A stretch of 64,000 nucleotides of DNA from Abiotrophia sp938010525. GTDB taxonomy: Bacteria; Bacillota; Bacilli; Lactobacillales; Aerococcaceae. Where the stretch lies: the NCBI RefSeq assembly GCF_938010525.1, contig NZ_CALLVK010000017.1:1-64000 (forward strand), written 5' to 3'. Positions 8,141 through 15,983 of the stretch are shown here, in pieces; position 1 is the stretch's first letter; every line of letters starts with the position of its first letter. The notes under the pieces are model-generated. The model had not been told where the DNA came from and made no database searches. It saw nothing but the letters and a program-made list of their open reading frames with translations. The translations under genes were made by a program, and so were the position numbers.

Positions 8141-9163
8141 ATGACCTTTCAAGCTAGCATCAGCCAAATTCGCAAGGGCCAATTAGGGGCCAATTACTTT
8201 CTAGCTGGTAGCGAGCGCTATTTGCGGCAACAGTTGCAGGATGCCCTGATTGATCAAGTAGATCAGGCAGGTAGCTTTGAAGTTAGTCGCTTCGACTTGA
8301 ATGACACGGAATTAGCCGCCATTCTGGACGAGGCAGATGCCTTCTCTTTCTTTGCAGATAAGCGTGTTGTCCTGATTGATAATGCCCAGATTCTGGTCTC
8401 AAACTCTAAGGTTAAGATCGATGACCAAGACCAGAAGCGACTCCTAGCCTACTTGGCAGATCCTAATCCTGGCAGTTTGCTGATTTGGCTCTGTGACAGT
8501 AACCAAGTTGATAAACGCAAGAAGCTGACCAAGGCTTTTCAGACGCATGCCAAATGGGTCGATGTGGCGCCCTTAGATGCTAAGAAAACGGGAGCCTACC
8601 TCCAGGCCTATCTGGCAGACAGCACGCTCCAGATTAGCCGTGAGGGGCTAGAAGAGTTACGTATGAGAGTCAATGATGATTTGACCTTAGCTATGGCGGA
8701 GCTCCACAAATTGGCCCAATATAGCAACCAAGGCAAGCCTATCACCCTAGAAGTCATCAAAGACTTGGTGCCGAGAAGCCTTGAGACGGATGTTTTTAGC
8801 TTGTCTCAGGCAGTCTTGAAGCGGAAGTTAAGTCAGGCAGTCCAAATCTACCAAGATTTACTCCTAGCCAAACACGAGCCCGTGGCCTTGCACGCGCTCC
8901 TAGTCAGTCAGTTTCGTTTGTTAATTCAAGTCAAATTACTTGGACACCAGGGCTATCAGCAAGCTGAGATAGCGCAACAATTAAGCGTCCATCCCTATCG
9001 CGTTAAATTGGCTTTAGAGACTGTTAGACGCTTAGATTTAAGACAGCTCTATGATTTTTACGATGCCCTTGCAGAGGCTGATTTTCAGCTCAAACAAGGC
9101 ATTGGCGTCAAGGAAATACAATTTGACTTACTAGTGAGTCGTTATATTACAGGAAGTCCCTAA
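8141..9163 (+). CDS. holA: DNA polymerase III delta subunit
   Basis: A 340-residue clamp-loader subunit that opens the beta sliding clamp. It matches HolA in length and in the degenerate AAA+ layout: an N-terminal ANYFLAGSERYLRQQL segment (no functional P-loop), RVVLIDNAQIL in the strand before the sensor, and a helical C-terminal collar domain (VALHALLVSQFRLLIQVKLL, VHPYRVKLAL). AAAGGAGGGG precedes the ATG. It faces rpsT, the usual partner position in Firmicutes. Confidence 0.92.
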   Translation: MTFQASISQIRKGQLGANYFLAGSERYLRQQLQDALIDQVDQAGSFEVSRFDLNDTELAAILDEADAFSFFADKRVVLIDNAQILVSNSKVKIDDQDQKRLLAYLADPNPGSLLIWLCDSNQVDKRKKLTKAFQTHAKWVDVAPLDAKKTGAYLQAYLADSTLQISREGLEELRMRVNDDLTLAMAELHKLAQYSNQGKPITLEVIKDLVPRSLETDVFSLSQAVLKRKLSQAVQIYQDLLLAKHEPVALHALLVSQFRLLIQVKLLGHQGYQQAEIAQQLSVHPYRVKLALETVRRLDLRQLYDFYDALAEADFQLKQGIGVKEIQFDLLVSRYITGSP

Positions 9164-9197
9164 TTACTGGAGCAGATAGCTGTTCCAGTAATTTTTG
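9163..9197 (+). terminator. Terminator after holA
   Basis: ATTACTGGAGCAG and CTGTTCCAGTAAT (one G-U pair) enclose ATAG and are followed by TTTTTG. The left arm begins in the holA stop codon. Confidence 0.9.
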
Positions 9198-9208
9198 TGT
9201 TTCAAGGG

Positions 9209-9235
9209 AAAAAAATAAGCTACCCTCAAGGTAGC
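9209..9235 (-). terminator. Terminator after rpsT
   Basis: Reverse strand: GCTACC, five-base loop, GGTAGC, then TTATTTTTTT. Confidence 0.8.
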
Positions 9236-9243
9236 CTACTTTC

Positions 9244-9501
9244 TTAGTTAGCTTTAAGTAAACGAGCCAAACGTGACTTGTCACGAGCTGCTTTGTTTTT
9301 GTGGATTAAACCTTTAGTTGCTGCGCTGTCGATTTCTTTAGCAGCTAGACGGAATAATTCCTCAACGTTTGCTTCGCCAGCTTCTACTGCAGAACGGAAA
9401 CGTTTAACCGCAGTACGCATTGCAGAAACGTGTGCACGGTTGCTTTCAGTCTTAGTAGCTGTTTGACGGATACGTTTTTTTGCTGATGGGTTGTTAGCCA
9501 T
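9244..9501 (-). CDS. rpsT: 30S ribosomal protein S20
   Basis: An 85-residue, lysine- and arginine-rich, all-helical primary 16S rRNA-binding protein. It begins MANNPSAKKRIRQTATKTESNRAHVSAMRTAVKRF, as S20 proteins do, and ends with the helix-rich AARDKSRLARLLKAN. The start at 9501 has AGAGGTGA eight bases upstream; a longer reading from 9540 would add 13 residues not seen in the family. It is a single-gene unit with its own promoter, opposite to holA and divergent from uvrB. Confidence 0.96.
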   Translation of the reverse strand: MANNPSAKKRIRQTATKTESNRAHVSAMRTAVKRFRSAVEAGEANVEELFRLAAKEIDSAATKGLIHKNKAARDKSRLARLLKAN

Positions 9502-9533
9502 TTGAGTCACCTCTTTCATTGCGATTTGTCTAT

Positions 9534-9546
9534 AGTCCAAAGGACT
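9534..9546. repeat. Inverted repeat in the rpsT 5' UTR
   Basis: AGTCC-AAA-GGACT, a short hairpin in the rpsT leader about 10-20 bases after the predicted start. A near-identical palindrome, AGTCC-TT-GGACT, lies at 9637-9648 next to the uvrB -35. Confidence 0.5.
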
Positions 9547-9561
9547 AAGTCAACAAGCCTT

Positions 9562-9591
9562 ATTATACATGAAAACCCGGTCAGTATGCAA
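9562..9591 (-). promoter_or_regulatory. Promoter of rpsT
   Basis: Reverse strand TTGCAT (9586-9591), 18-base spacer, perfect TATAAT (9562-9567). Confidence 0.75.
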
Positions 9592-9636
9592 TAAAAAGAT
9601 GTAAAATAATTCAAATTCGTCTAGCTTTACTTCTAA

Positions 9637-9648
9637 GTCCTTGGACTA
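9637..9648. repeat. Palindrome abutting the uvrB -35 element
   Basis: AGTCC-TT-GGACT. It repeats the core of the 9534-9546 palindrome, giving two copies in the rpsT-uvrB intergenic region. Confidence 0.45.
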
Positions 9649-9676
9649 GACAGGGGACTAGCTTTTTGTTATGATG
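9648..9676 (+). promoter_or_regulatory. Promoter of uvrB
   Basis: TAGACA (9648-9653), 17-base spacer, TATGAT (9671-9676), with extended -10 TGT at 9668-9670. Confidence 0.6.
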
Positions 9677-9687
9677 AGAAAAGAAGC

Positions 9688-9701
9688 GAAAATTTGTTCG
9701 C
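9688..9701. promoter_or_regulatory. LexA (DinR/SOS) box of uvrB
   Basis: CGAAAATTTGTTCG matches the Gram-positive SOS box CGAACNNNNGTTCG with a single mismatch. It lies 12-25 bases after the -10, so bound LexA would cover the transcription start region. uvrB is a classical SOS gene. Confidence 0.7.
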
Positions 9702-9734
9702 GTATTGATTGACTAGATAGAAGGAGGAGAGGGC

Positions 9735-11717
9735 ATGGATTTTCAATTAGTATCTCCCTATAGTCCAAGTGGGGATCAGCCGGAAGCAATTGAAGCCTTG
9801 GTCCAAGGGGTCAATGATGGCGTTAAGGAGCAGGTCTTGCTAGGGGCGACAGGGACCGGTAAGACCTTCACTATTGCCAATGTTATTAAGCAAACGGGCA
9901 GACCGACCTTGGTTTTGGCTCATAATAAGACCCTAGCTGGGCAACTTTATAGTGAGCTCCTAGAATTTTTCCCAAACAATGCGGTCGAGTACTTTGTCTC
10001 CTACTATGACTACTATCAGCCTGAAGCCTATGTGCCATCGTCTGATACTTATATTGAAAAAGACGCCAGCATTAACGATGAAATTGACAAACTCCGCCAT
10101 TCGGCTTCTTCAGCCTTAATTGAACGCCGTGATGTCATTGTGGTGGCCTCTGTTTCCTGTATTTACGGTTTGGTTGACCCTGACAACTACCGCAATCATG
10201 TCTTGTCCTTGCGAGAAGGTATGGAGATAGCTCGTAATCTTCTCCTGGCGCGTTTGGTTGAAATGCAATTTGTTAGAAATGACATTGACTTTCAACGGGG
10301 GACCTTCCGAGTAAGAGGCGATGTGGTAGAAATCTTCATGGCCTCGCGCGACAAGGAAGTGGTTCGGGTGGAATTCTTCGGGGATGAGATAGAACGCATC
10401 CGCGTTGTTGATTTCCTAACCGGCGAAATTAAATACGATGTAGACCATTATCCTATTTTCCCTGCGACTCACTTTGTGGCCAGCCAAGAACAGACAGCAG
10501 TGGCGGTCGACTCCATTCGTCAGGAATTGGAAGAGCGACTAGCTGAATTGCGGGCAGACAATAAATTATTAGAAGCTCAACGCCTAGAGCAAAGAACCAC
10601 CTATGATTTGGAAATGATGCTAGAAATGGGCTACTGCAGTGGGATTGAGAACTACTCTCGCCATATTGATGGCCGGGCACCAGGTCAAGCACCTTATACA
10701 CTCTTGGACTTCTTCCCAGATGACTTTCTGATTGTAGTGGACGAGTCCCATATCACCATGTCGCAAATCCGCGGTATGTATAATGGTGACCGGGGCCGCA
10801 AGCGGCAGTTGATTGATTACGGCTTCCGTTTGCCAAGTGCGCTGGACAACCGACCTTTGCGCTTAGAAGAATTCGAGGAACATGTGAACCAAATTATTTA
10901 TGTTTCTGCGACGCCAGGACCTTATGAGCTAGAGCATACGGGTGGTGAGGTCATTCAACAAATCATCCGACCAACGGGCCTCTTAGACCCAGTAGTTGAA
11001 GTGCGGCCAATTGAAGGTCAGATTGATGACTTAGTGGCTGAAATTAAGGCTCGAACTGAGCGAGATGAGCGGGTTTTTATCACTACCCTCACCAAGAAAA
11101 TGGCGGAAGATTTGACCGACTACCTCAAGGAGCTAGATATCAAGGTCAAGTACCTGCATAGTGATATTAAGACCCTGGAGAGAACGGAAATTATTCGCGA
11201 CCTTCGTCTAGGTGTCTTTGACGTCTTAGTCGGGATTAACCTCTTACGGGAGGGCTTGGACGTGCCAGAAGTCACCCTGGTGGCTATTCTGGATGCAGAC
11301 AAGGAAGGCTTCCTACGGAGTGAACGTTCCTTGGTACAAACCATCGGCCGAGCAGCCCGTAATGCTAATGGACGCGTCATTATGTATGCGGATCAGATTA
11401 CGGCCTCTATGCAGTATGCCATTGAAGAAACAGAGCGACGTCGTTCTATCCAAATGGCCTACAACCAAGAACATGGGATTGTTCCTCAAACCATCAAGAA
11501 GGAGATTCGCGATTTAATCCGGATTACCCACGATGTAGAAAACGAGGATAAGCAAGAGTCCCTCCTCAAGCAGTTCCGCAAGCTGTCTCGTCTACAAAGA
11601 GAAGAGCAGTTGGAACGCTTAGAGATGGAAATGCGTCAGGCCGCCAAGGATCTCAATTTCGAAGCAGCCGCCGATCTGCGTGACATGATTATGGAACTTA
11701 AGGGTGCCTATAAATAA
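9735..11717 (+). CDS. uvrB: Excinuclease ABC subunit B
   Basis: A 660-residue helicase-like subunit that verifies damage handed over by UvrA and recruits UvrC in nucleotide excision repair. It has the Walker A GATGTGKT (near residue 39), the damage-probing beta-hairpin with YYDYYQPEAYVPSSDTYIEKD, the DESH box (VVDESHITMSQIRGMYNGDRGRK), helicase motifs V-VI (REGLDVPEVTLV, QTIGRAARN) and a C-terminal UVR motif (LEMEMRQAAKDLNFEAAADLRDMI). AAGGAGGAG precedes the ATG. uvrA, often next in Firmicutes, is absent; a terminator follows directly. Confidence 0.99.
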   Translation: MDFQLVSPYSPSGDQPEAIEALVQGVNDGVKEQVLLGATGTGKTFTIANVIKQTGRPTLVLAHNKTLAGQLYSELLEFFPNNAVEYFVSYYDYYQPEAYVPSSDTYIEKDASINDEIDKLRHSASSALIERRDVIVVASVSCIYGLVDPDNYRNHVLSLREGMEIARNLLLARLVEMQFVRNDIDFQRGTFRVRGDVVEIFMASRDKEVVRVEFFGDEIERIRVVDFLTGEIKYDVDHYPIFPATHFVASQEQTAVAVDSIRQELEERLAELRADNKLLEAQRLEQRTTYDLEMMLEMGYCSGIENYSRHIDGRAPGQAPYTLLDFFPDDFLIVVDESHITMSQIRGMYNGDRGRKRQLIDYGFRLPSALDNRPLRLEEFEEHVNQIIYVSATPGPYELEHTGGEVIQQIIRPTGLLDPVVEVRPIEGQIDDLVAEIKARTERDERVFITTLTKKMAEDLTDYLKELDIKVKYLHSDIKTLERTEIIRDLRLGVFDVLVGINLLREGLDVPEVTLVAILDADKEGFLRSERSLVQTIGRAARNANGRVIMYADQITASMQYAIEETERRRSIQMAYNQEHGIVPQTIKKEIRDLIRITHDVENEDKQESLLKQFRKLSRLQREEQLERLEMEMRQAAKDLNFEAAADLRDMIMELKGAYK

Positions 11718-11721
11718 GCTT

Positions 11722-11747
11722 AAGGCAGGAATCGCTTCCTGCCTTTT
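11722..11747 (+). terminator. Terminator after uvrB
   Basis: AAGGCAGGAA and TTCCTGCCTT around TCGC, with TTTT at the end. Confidence 0.9.
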
Positions 11748-11822
11748 GAACTATTTACAGGGCAGGTGGGTAAATTTACTGGCATCTTTTGATAAAATTC
11801 GGAAGATTTGAGGAAATCAGTC

Positions 11823-11851
11823 TTTCCATTCTTGCTTAAATCTCCTATAAT
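11823..11851 (+). promoter_or_regulatory. Predicted promoter for the acyltransferase-like gene
   Basis: Perfect TATAAT at 11846-11851; the best -35 is a weak TTTCCA at 11823-11828 (17-base spacer). Confidence 0.5.
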
Positions 11852-11891
11852 AGAAGTGTCTATATATTTAAGCAAAGAATAAGGTGATGGT

Positions 11892-13067
11892 ATGCAACAG
11901 GAGGTAAAATTACGAGGACTAGATGGACTTAAAGGTCTATTTTTATTAGTTCTTATGGGCGTTGGGATTTTTCAAGGTGATTTATTGGCGGGCCAATTGG
12001 TTCCCCTCGGTCTCTTCACTGTCCTTGGCTATCAATGGGCCTATCGTTTAGAACGGCAGCAGGACGTCCCCTTTTGGCGTCACTGGCAAGCCGTCTGGTC
12101 TGATTGGCTGCCAGTTCTGTGGTTGACCTCTATCACCACGATTGGCCTTTTAGCGTTAGACTTTTCGCTTTTAAATCAGAGTAAATTTGACTTGATTTTT
12201 AGTCCTCTCTTAATCGAAAATATCAGACAGCTTTGGCTAGGTGGGGTAACTAGTTTAAGTCTCGATGCCACAAATGGTCTTAAGAGCCTATGGTATCTAG
12301 GCCATGGGGTACAAGTAGCGGGGCTGGTTGCGCTCATTAGCTGGATTTTAGGCCGTACTAGTCTAAGTCTGCTAGGTAAGGGCATGATCTGGATAGTTGT
12401 TCAGGCTAGCCTCTGGCTATTGGCTGGTTTTGGTGTTATGAATGGTAGCCCACTGGCTTATGTAGAGCTAGCCTTTTATGCCTTGGCGTTTTTGTCTGGG
12501 GTTTCCATGGTCTACATCGTACCGGTTCTGCTCAATCAAATTTACCGTCTGTCTAGTAAGTATGTCTTATTAATGGGTTTAGGCCTAGTCGGTAGCTTAA
12601 TGCTTCTGGCCATCTTCCTTAGCCAAACTTGGACAACAGCGCTCATGGGTCTGGTATGGACTGCAGCTGTGCCACTTTTTACCACTTGGCTTATCTTGTC
12701 CTACGTGGCTGGGACACCTGTCTTGCGTCGTATTCTTGAGTTTTCAGCTTGTGTAGCCTTGGGCCATCGTCTCATTCATTATTATGTGGCCTATGCCTTT
12801 GTGACTTTCTGGTTGCCAAACGGCCCATTCTGGTTACAAGTGAGCTTAGCAATCTTGTTGGGTGAAGTGCTCTACTGGCTCTTGGTAAAGGGACTACCTC
12901 AGTTTTACTTCTTCAATGGTCGCTCTTGGATTAGCGATTATTATGCCCTTTATCAAGCCATGGCTGAAAAAAAACTCAAGACCTGGCAGTTAGTCGGTGC
13001 CATTGTCATCTTCCTTTTACTCTTTGTTAGTATTTGTGTCCTAGGTATACTAGTTCTAATTCAGTAA
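11892..13067 (+). CDS. Acyltransferase-3-like integral membrane protein, probably degenerate
   Basis: A 391-residue protein with about ten membrane helices. The opening KLRGLDGLKGLFLLVLMGVGIF resembles the RGLDGLRGxAxxxVxxxH start of OatA-type acyltransferases, which O-acetylate cell-wall or other sugars. The family's conserved His ending that segment is missing here (Gly or Phe in its place). A later LKSLWYLGHGVQ and a WRHWQAVWSDWLPVLWL segment also resemble the family. No extracellular SGNH domain follows the helices. A structural or altered-activity homologue is possible; family membership itself is only moderately sure. AAGGTGAT precedes the ATG. It is monocistronic. Confidence 0.5.
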   Translation: MQQEVKLRGLDGLKGLFLLVLMGVGIFQGDLLAGQLVPLGLFTVLGYQWAYRLERQQDVPFWRHWQAVWSDWLPVLWLTSITTIGLLALDFSLLNQSKFDLIFSPLLIENIRQLWLGGVTSLSLDATNGLKSLWYLGHGVQVAGLVALISWILGRTSLSLLGKGMIWIVVQASLWLLAGFGVMNGSPLAYVELAFYALAFLSGVSMVYIVPVLLNQIYRLSSKYVLLMGLGLVGSLMLLAIFLSQTWTTALMGLVWTAAVPLFTTWLILSYVAGTPVLRRILEFSACVALGHRLIHYYVAYAFVTFWLPNGPFWLQVSLAILLGEVLYWLLVKGLPQFYFFNGRSWISDYYALYQAMAEKKLKTWQLVGAIVIFLLLFVSICVLGILVLIQ

Positions 13068-13086
13068 ATCAGGTCTATAAATAACA

Positions 13087-13123
13087 AACAGCAAGCCTGA
13101 ATTATTAAGGCTTGCTGTTTTTA
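13087..13123. terminator. Bidirectional terminator between convergent genes
   Basis: AACAGCAAGCCT (13087-13098) and AGGCTTGCTGTT (13108-13119) form a perfect 12-bp stem. T runs exist on both strands (TTTTTATT forward, TTTGTT reverse), so it can serve both the membrane protein gene and nnrD. Confidence 0.85.
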
Positions 13124-13132
13124 TTAGGCTTT

Positions 13133-13969
13133 CTAGCCAATGAAATCCTTCATTAGGCTAGGAAGTTTTTCACTAATCTGATGGGGTAGGACCACCCACT
13201 GAGTCTGAGCCATTTCTTGTGCCAGGTAGGAGTGGAGGAAAACGGCACTGCATAGGGCTAAATTAAAGTTATCTGGGAATTGAGCCAAAAAGGCAGCGAC
13301 CATTCCAGCCAAGGTGTCGCCCATGCCGCCAGTTGCCATGGCAGGTGTGCCGACTGTCAATTGGTAGCAAGAACCATCCGTCAGATAGAGCTCTGTACCT
13401 GGTTTCTTAAGTACTAAGTTGAAGCCAAGTTGTTGTTGAGCGGCCAGATTGGCTTGAGGGGTCTGATCTTCAATGGCAAGGTCAGATAGGCGTTGCCATT
13501 CAGCCTGGTGGGGCGTGATAACTACAGGCACTCCACTAGGTAAGGGGTGGGGATGACGAGCCAAAAGCGTTAAGGCATCGCCATCTAAGACTAACTTTTG
13601 TCCAGGCTTTAGCCAATCTAAAATCCGATGCAGACGTTGGCAGGAAAAAGCGTCCAGTCCCATGCCTGGACCAAGCAAAACGACATCAGCTGCCTGCGTT
13701 AACGCCTTAAGTTGAGCTAGGTTAGACCAGTCACTGACCATGGCTTCAGGCAGACGAGCATGGAGGGCCGTGTGGTTGGCGACATCAGTGGCAACAGTCG
13801 TGAGGCCACTACCTGCGTAGACAGCCGCTTGAGCAGCTAGAATAATGGCACCACCTAGCTGAGCATTGCCACCTACTAAGAGCGTCCGGCCAAAAGTTCC
13901 CTTGTGGGATTGGCTAGGTCGCTTAGGTAAACGATGGGCTAGCCCATCGTAAGCTAAAGGCTGAAACAT
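13133..13969 (-). CDS. nnrD: ADP-dependent NAD(P)H-hydrate dehydratase
   Basis: A 278-residue ribokinase-fold repair enzyme that dehydrates the S form of NAD(P)H hydrate, using ADP. KGTFGRTLLVGGNAQLGGA, GSGLTTVAT, VVLLGPGMG and the catalytic GTPAMATGGMGDTLAGMVAAFLAQ match NnrD (YjeF C-terminal domain, Bacillus YxkO). The epimerase domain fused in many bacteria is absent. ATG at 13969 lies eight bases after AAAGGAG; a GTG three codons earlier overlaps that site. Confidence 0.93.
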   Translation of the reverse strand: MFQPLAYDGLAHRLPKRPSQSHKGTFGRTLLVGGNAQLGGAIILAAQAAVYAGSGLTTVATDVANHTALHARLPEAMVSDWSNLAQLKALTQAADVVLLGPGMGLDAFSCQRLHRILDWLKPGQKLVLDGDALTLLARHPHPLPSGVPVVITPHQAEWQRLSDLAIEDQTPQANLAAQQQLGFNLVLKKPGTELYLTDGSCYQLTVGTPAMATGGMGDTLAGMVAAFLAQFPDNFNLALCSAVFLHSYLAQEMAQTQWVVLPHQISEKLPSLMKDFIG

Positions 13970-14007
13970 GACAGTCACTCCTTTGGACTTAGGTCTTATA
14001 CACTTTT

Positions 14008-14016
14008 ATTATAGCA
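14008..14016 (-). promoter_or_regulatory. Extended -10 promoter of nnrD
   Basis: Reverse strand TGCTATAAT; no good -35 found. Confidence 0.55.
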
Positions 14017-14173
14017 CTTCTAGTTCAAACTAGGCTAGTTTTGCCTAGCCACTGGTGGGAGAGAATGAGCCAATATTCTGCCTATAAGCTAATAAACTGA
14101 CCTATATCTTGGGAGGAGTGCTTAAAAATCAACTAATATTCCTGATTTTGGGCATTTTTCACAGCCTAGTCAT

Positions 14174-14202
14174 TGAATTTTTGTCCTATTTGTTACATAA
14201 TA
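14174..14202 (+). promoter_or_regulatory. Promoter of the prmA-relA operon
   Basis: TTGAAT (14174-14179), 17-base spacer, CATAAT (14197-14202), 34 bases before the prmA ATG. Confidence 0.65.
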
Positions 14203-14236
14203 AAGAACATAGATAATCGTGAAAGGACGTGTTTAT

Positions 14237-15196
14237 ATGGCTGAAACCTGGTCTAAGGTGGTAGTCTCACTCGATACCCTGGATCCAGCGATGATTGACT
14301 TACTCAGTCATCTACTCTTTGAAGCTGGTGCCATTGGGGTAGAAGTGGATTATGCCCAAGGTTATTTGGAGAACCACCCTAATTTATTTGGAGAATTAGC
14401 GGAACCACTGCCCAAAGAACGTCTGGAGCACGAGACAGAGCTAATCGCCTTCTTCGAAGTGATGCCAGATCTAGATAGTCTCAAGACCCAGTTGGAGAGC
14501 CAGTATAGTGATCCGCTTCACCTTGAAGCCAGCGAGATTGAAAATGAAAATTGGCAGGAAAATTGGAAGGTTAACTATAAGCCTGAGCGTATCAGTCGCT
14601 ACCTAACCATTGTGCCGATTTGGGAAGACTACCAAGCCCAAGCAGGTGAACAAGTTATCTACTTGGATCCAGGTTTGGCCTTTGGGACAGGCAACCACCC
14701 AACTACTCAATTAGGGGTTCAGGCACTTGAAATGTACCTACGTGGAGGCGAACGTGTCTTAGATGTCGGTACGGGGTCGGGGGTTTTAGCCTTTGTAGCG
14801 GCAGCTTTAGGTGCCAAAGAAGTGTGGGGCTACGACTTAGATCCTCAAGCTGTTGATAGCGCCCTGCAAAACTTGGTACACCAGCAGGAACGTCAAGATG
14901 ATTTGGCCAAGGTATTCAAGGAAACGCCAATTCATTTCCAAGTTAAGGATTTGCTCAAAGGGGTAGACTGGCCAGTAGAGGTGATTGTCGCCAATATCTT
15001 GCCTCATATTCTAGTTAATATGTTAGAAGATGCCCATCGCTTACTAACAGAAGATGGCTACCTGATTCTGGGCGGAATTCTCAATGAAAAGGCTGATCAA
15101 CTCTTAGAAGACTTAGAAGCACATGGTTTCCGCCTTGTTCAAAGGGTCCAACTAAAGGGCTGGACGGGTCTGGTAACCCAGAAGCAAGAGGATTAA
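14237..15196 (+). CDS. prmA: Ribosomal protein L11 methyltransferase
   Basis: A 319-residue SAM-dependent enzyme that trimethylates lysines and the N-terminus of ribosomal protein L11. The catalytic region has LDPGLAFGTGNHPTTQLGVQALE, the SAM motif VLDVGTGSGVLAFVAAALGAKEVWGYDLDPQA and the substrate motif VEVIVANILPHIL. ATG at 14237 sits nine bases after AAAGGA; a GTG at 14219 would put that site inside the gene. It is first in a five-gene operon with rsmE three bases downstream, the order known from other Firmicutes. Confidence 0.96.
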   Translation: MAETWSKVVVSLDTLDPAMIDLLSHLLFEAGAIGVEVDYAQGYLENHPNLFGELAEPLPKERLEHETELIAFFEVMPDLDSLKTQLESQYSDPLHLEASEIENENWQENWKVNYKPERISRYLTIVPIWEDYQAQAGEQVIYLDPGLAFGTGNHPTTQLGVQALEMYLRGGERVLDVGTGSGVLAFVAAALGAKEVWGYDLDPQAVDSALQNLVHQQERQDDLAKVFKETPIHFQVKDLLKGVDWPVEVIVANILPHILVNMLEDAHRLLTEDGYLILGGILNEKADQLLEDLEAHGFRLVQRVQLKGWTGLVTQKQED

Positions 15197-15199
15197 ATC

Positions 15200-15967
15200 A
15201 TGCAACGTTATTTTATCGACCAAACTGGTTTACATGTTCAGGAATTGGTAACCTTAACGGCTGATGACAGTCGACATTTCCTAAGGGTCATGCGGTCTCA
15301 GCCTGGTGCTAAGGCTTGGTTAGTGGCTGGGGACGGTCAATGTTACTTGGCCCAATTAGAAGGAGAGGTAGACCGACTAGCTCAGTTCCGCCTCTTAGAG
15401 CTCCAGGCAGAGGCTGACCGAGTAGAATTACCTGTTGAGGTCACCATTGCCTGTGGTTTGTCCAAAAATGATAAGCTAGATTACATTGTCCAAAAGGCAA
15501 CCGAATGTGGCGCCAGTCATTTTCAACCCTTGGCCCTCAGTCGAGATGTCGTCAAATGGGATAATAAGAAGGCTGGCCAACGCCTAGACCGCCTACAAAA
15601 AATTGCCAAAGAAGCGGCCGAGCAATGCCACCGCCTCCACATACCTCAAGTGGCGCAGCCCCTAAGCTTAGCTCAATTACTGGCTAAGTCAGCTGACTAT
15701 GATGCTTGCTTAGTAGCCTACGAAGAAGACGCCAAACAAGGCGAGCATAGTCGCTTACGTCAAGCCTGCCAATCACTTAAGGGGCAAGCAGGCGCCAAGG
15801 TCTTGGTCGTTTTTGGGTCAGAAGGTGGCTTGACTCCTGAGGAAGTCTCTCAATTAGGTCAAGCTGGCTTCCAAACGGTCGCCTTAGGGCCTCGTATTCT
15901 CCGGGCGGAGACGGCCCCAATTTATTTCTTATCTGCCTTATCCTACGCCCTAGAACTTGAACTATAA
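15200..15967 (+). CDS. rsmE: 16S rRNA m3U1498 methyltransferase
   Basis: A 255-residue SPOUT-class (knotted) methyltransferase that acts on U1498 of helix 44. N-terminal PUA-like domain (about 1-75), then VEVTIACGLSKNDKLDYIVQKATECGASHFQPLALSRDVVKW and the knot motif VVFGSEGGLTPEEV...VALGPRILRAETAPI. Start is three bases after the prmA stop, with AGAGGA inside the prmA end. The stop overlaps the Shine-Dalgarno site of deoC. Confidence 0.96.
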   Translation: MQRYFIDQTGLHVQELVTLTADDSRHFLRVMRSQPGAKAWLVAGDGQCYLAQLEGEVDRLAQFRLLELQAEADRVELPVEVTIACGLSKNDKLDYIVQKATECGASHFQPLALSRDVVKWDNKKAGQRLDRLQKIAKEAAEQCHRLHIPQVAQPLSLAQLLAKSADYDACLVAYEEDAKQGEHSRLRQACQSLKGQAGAKVLVVFGSEGGLTPEEVSQLGQAGFQTVALGPRILRAETAPIYFLSALSYALELEL

Positions 15968-15983
15968 GGAAGGAATCTATCTC

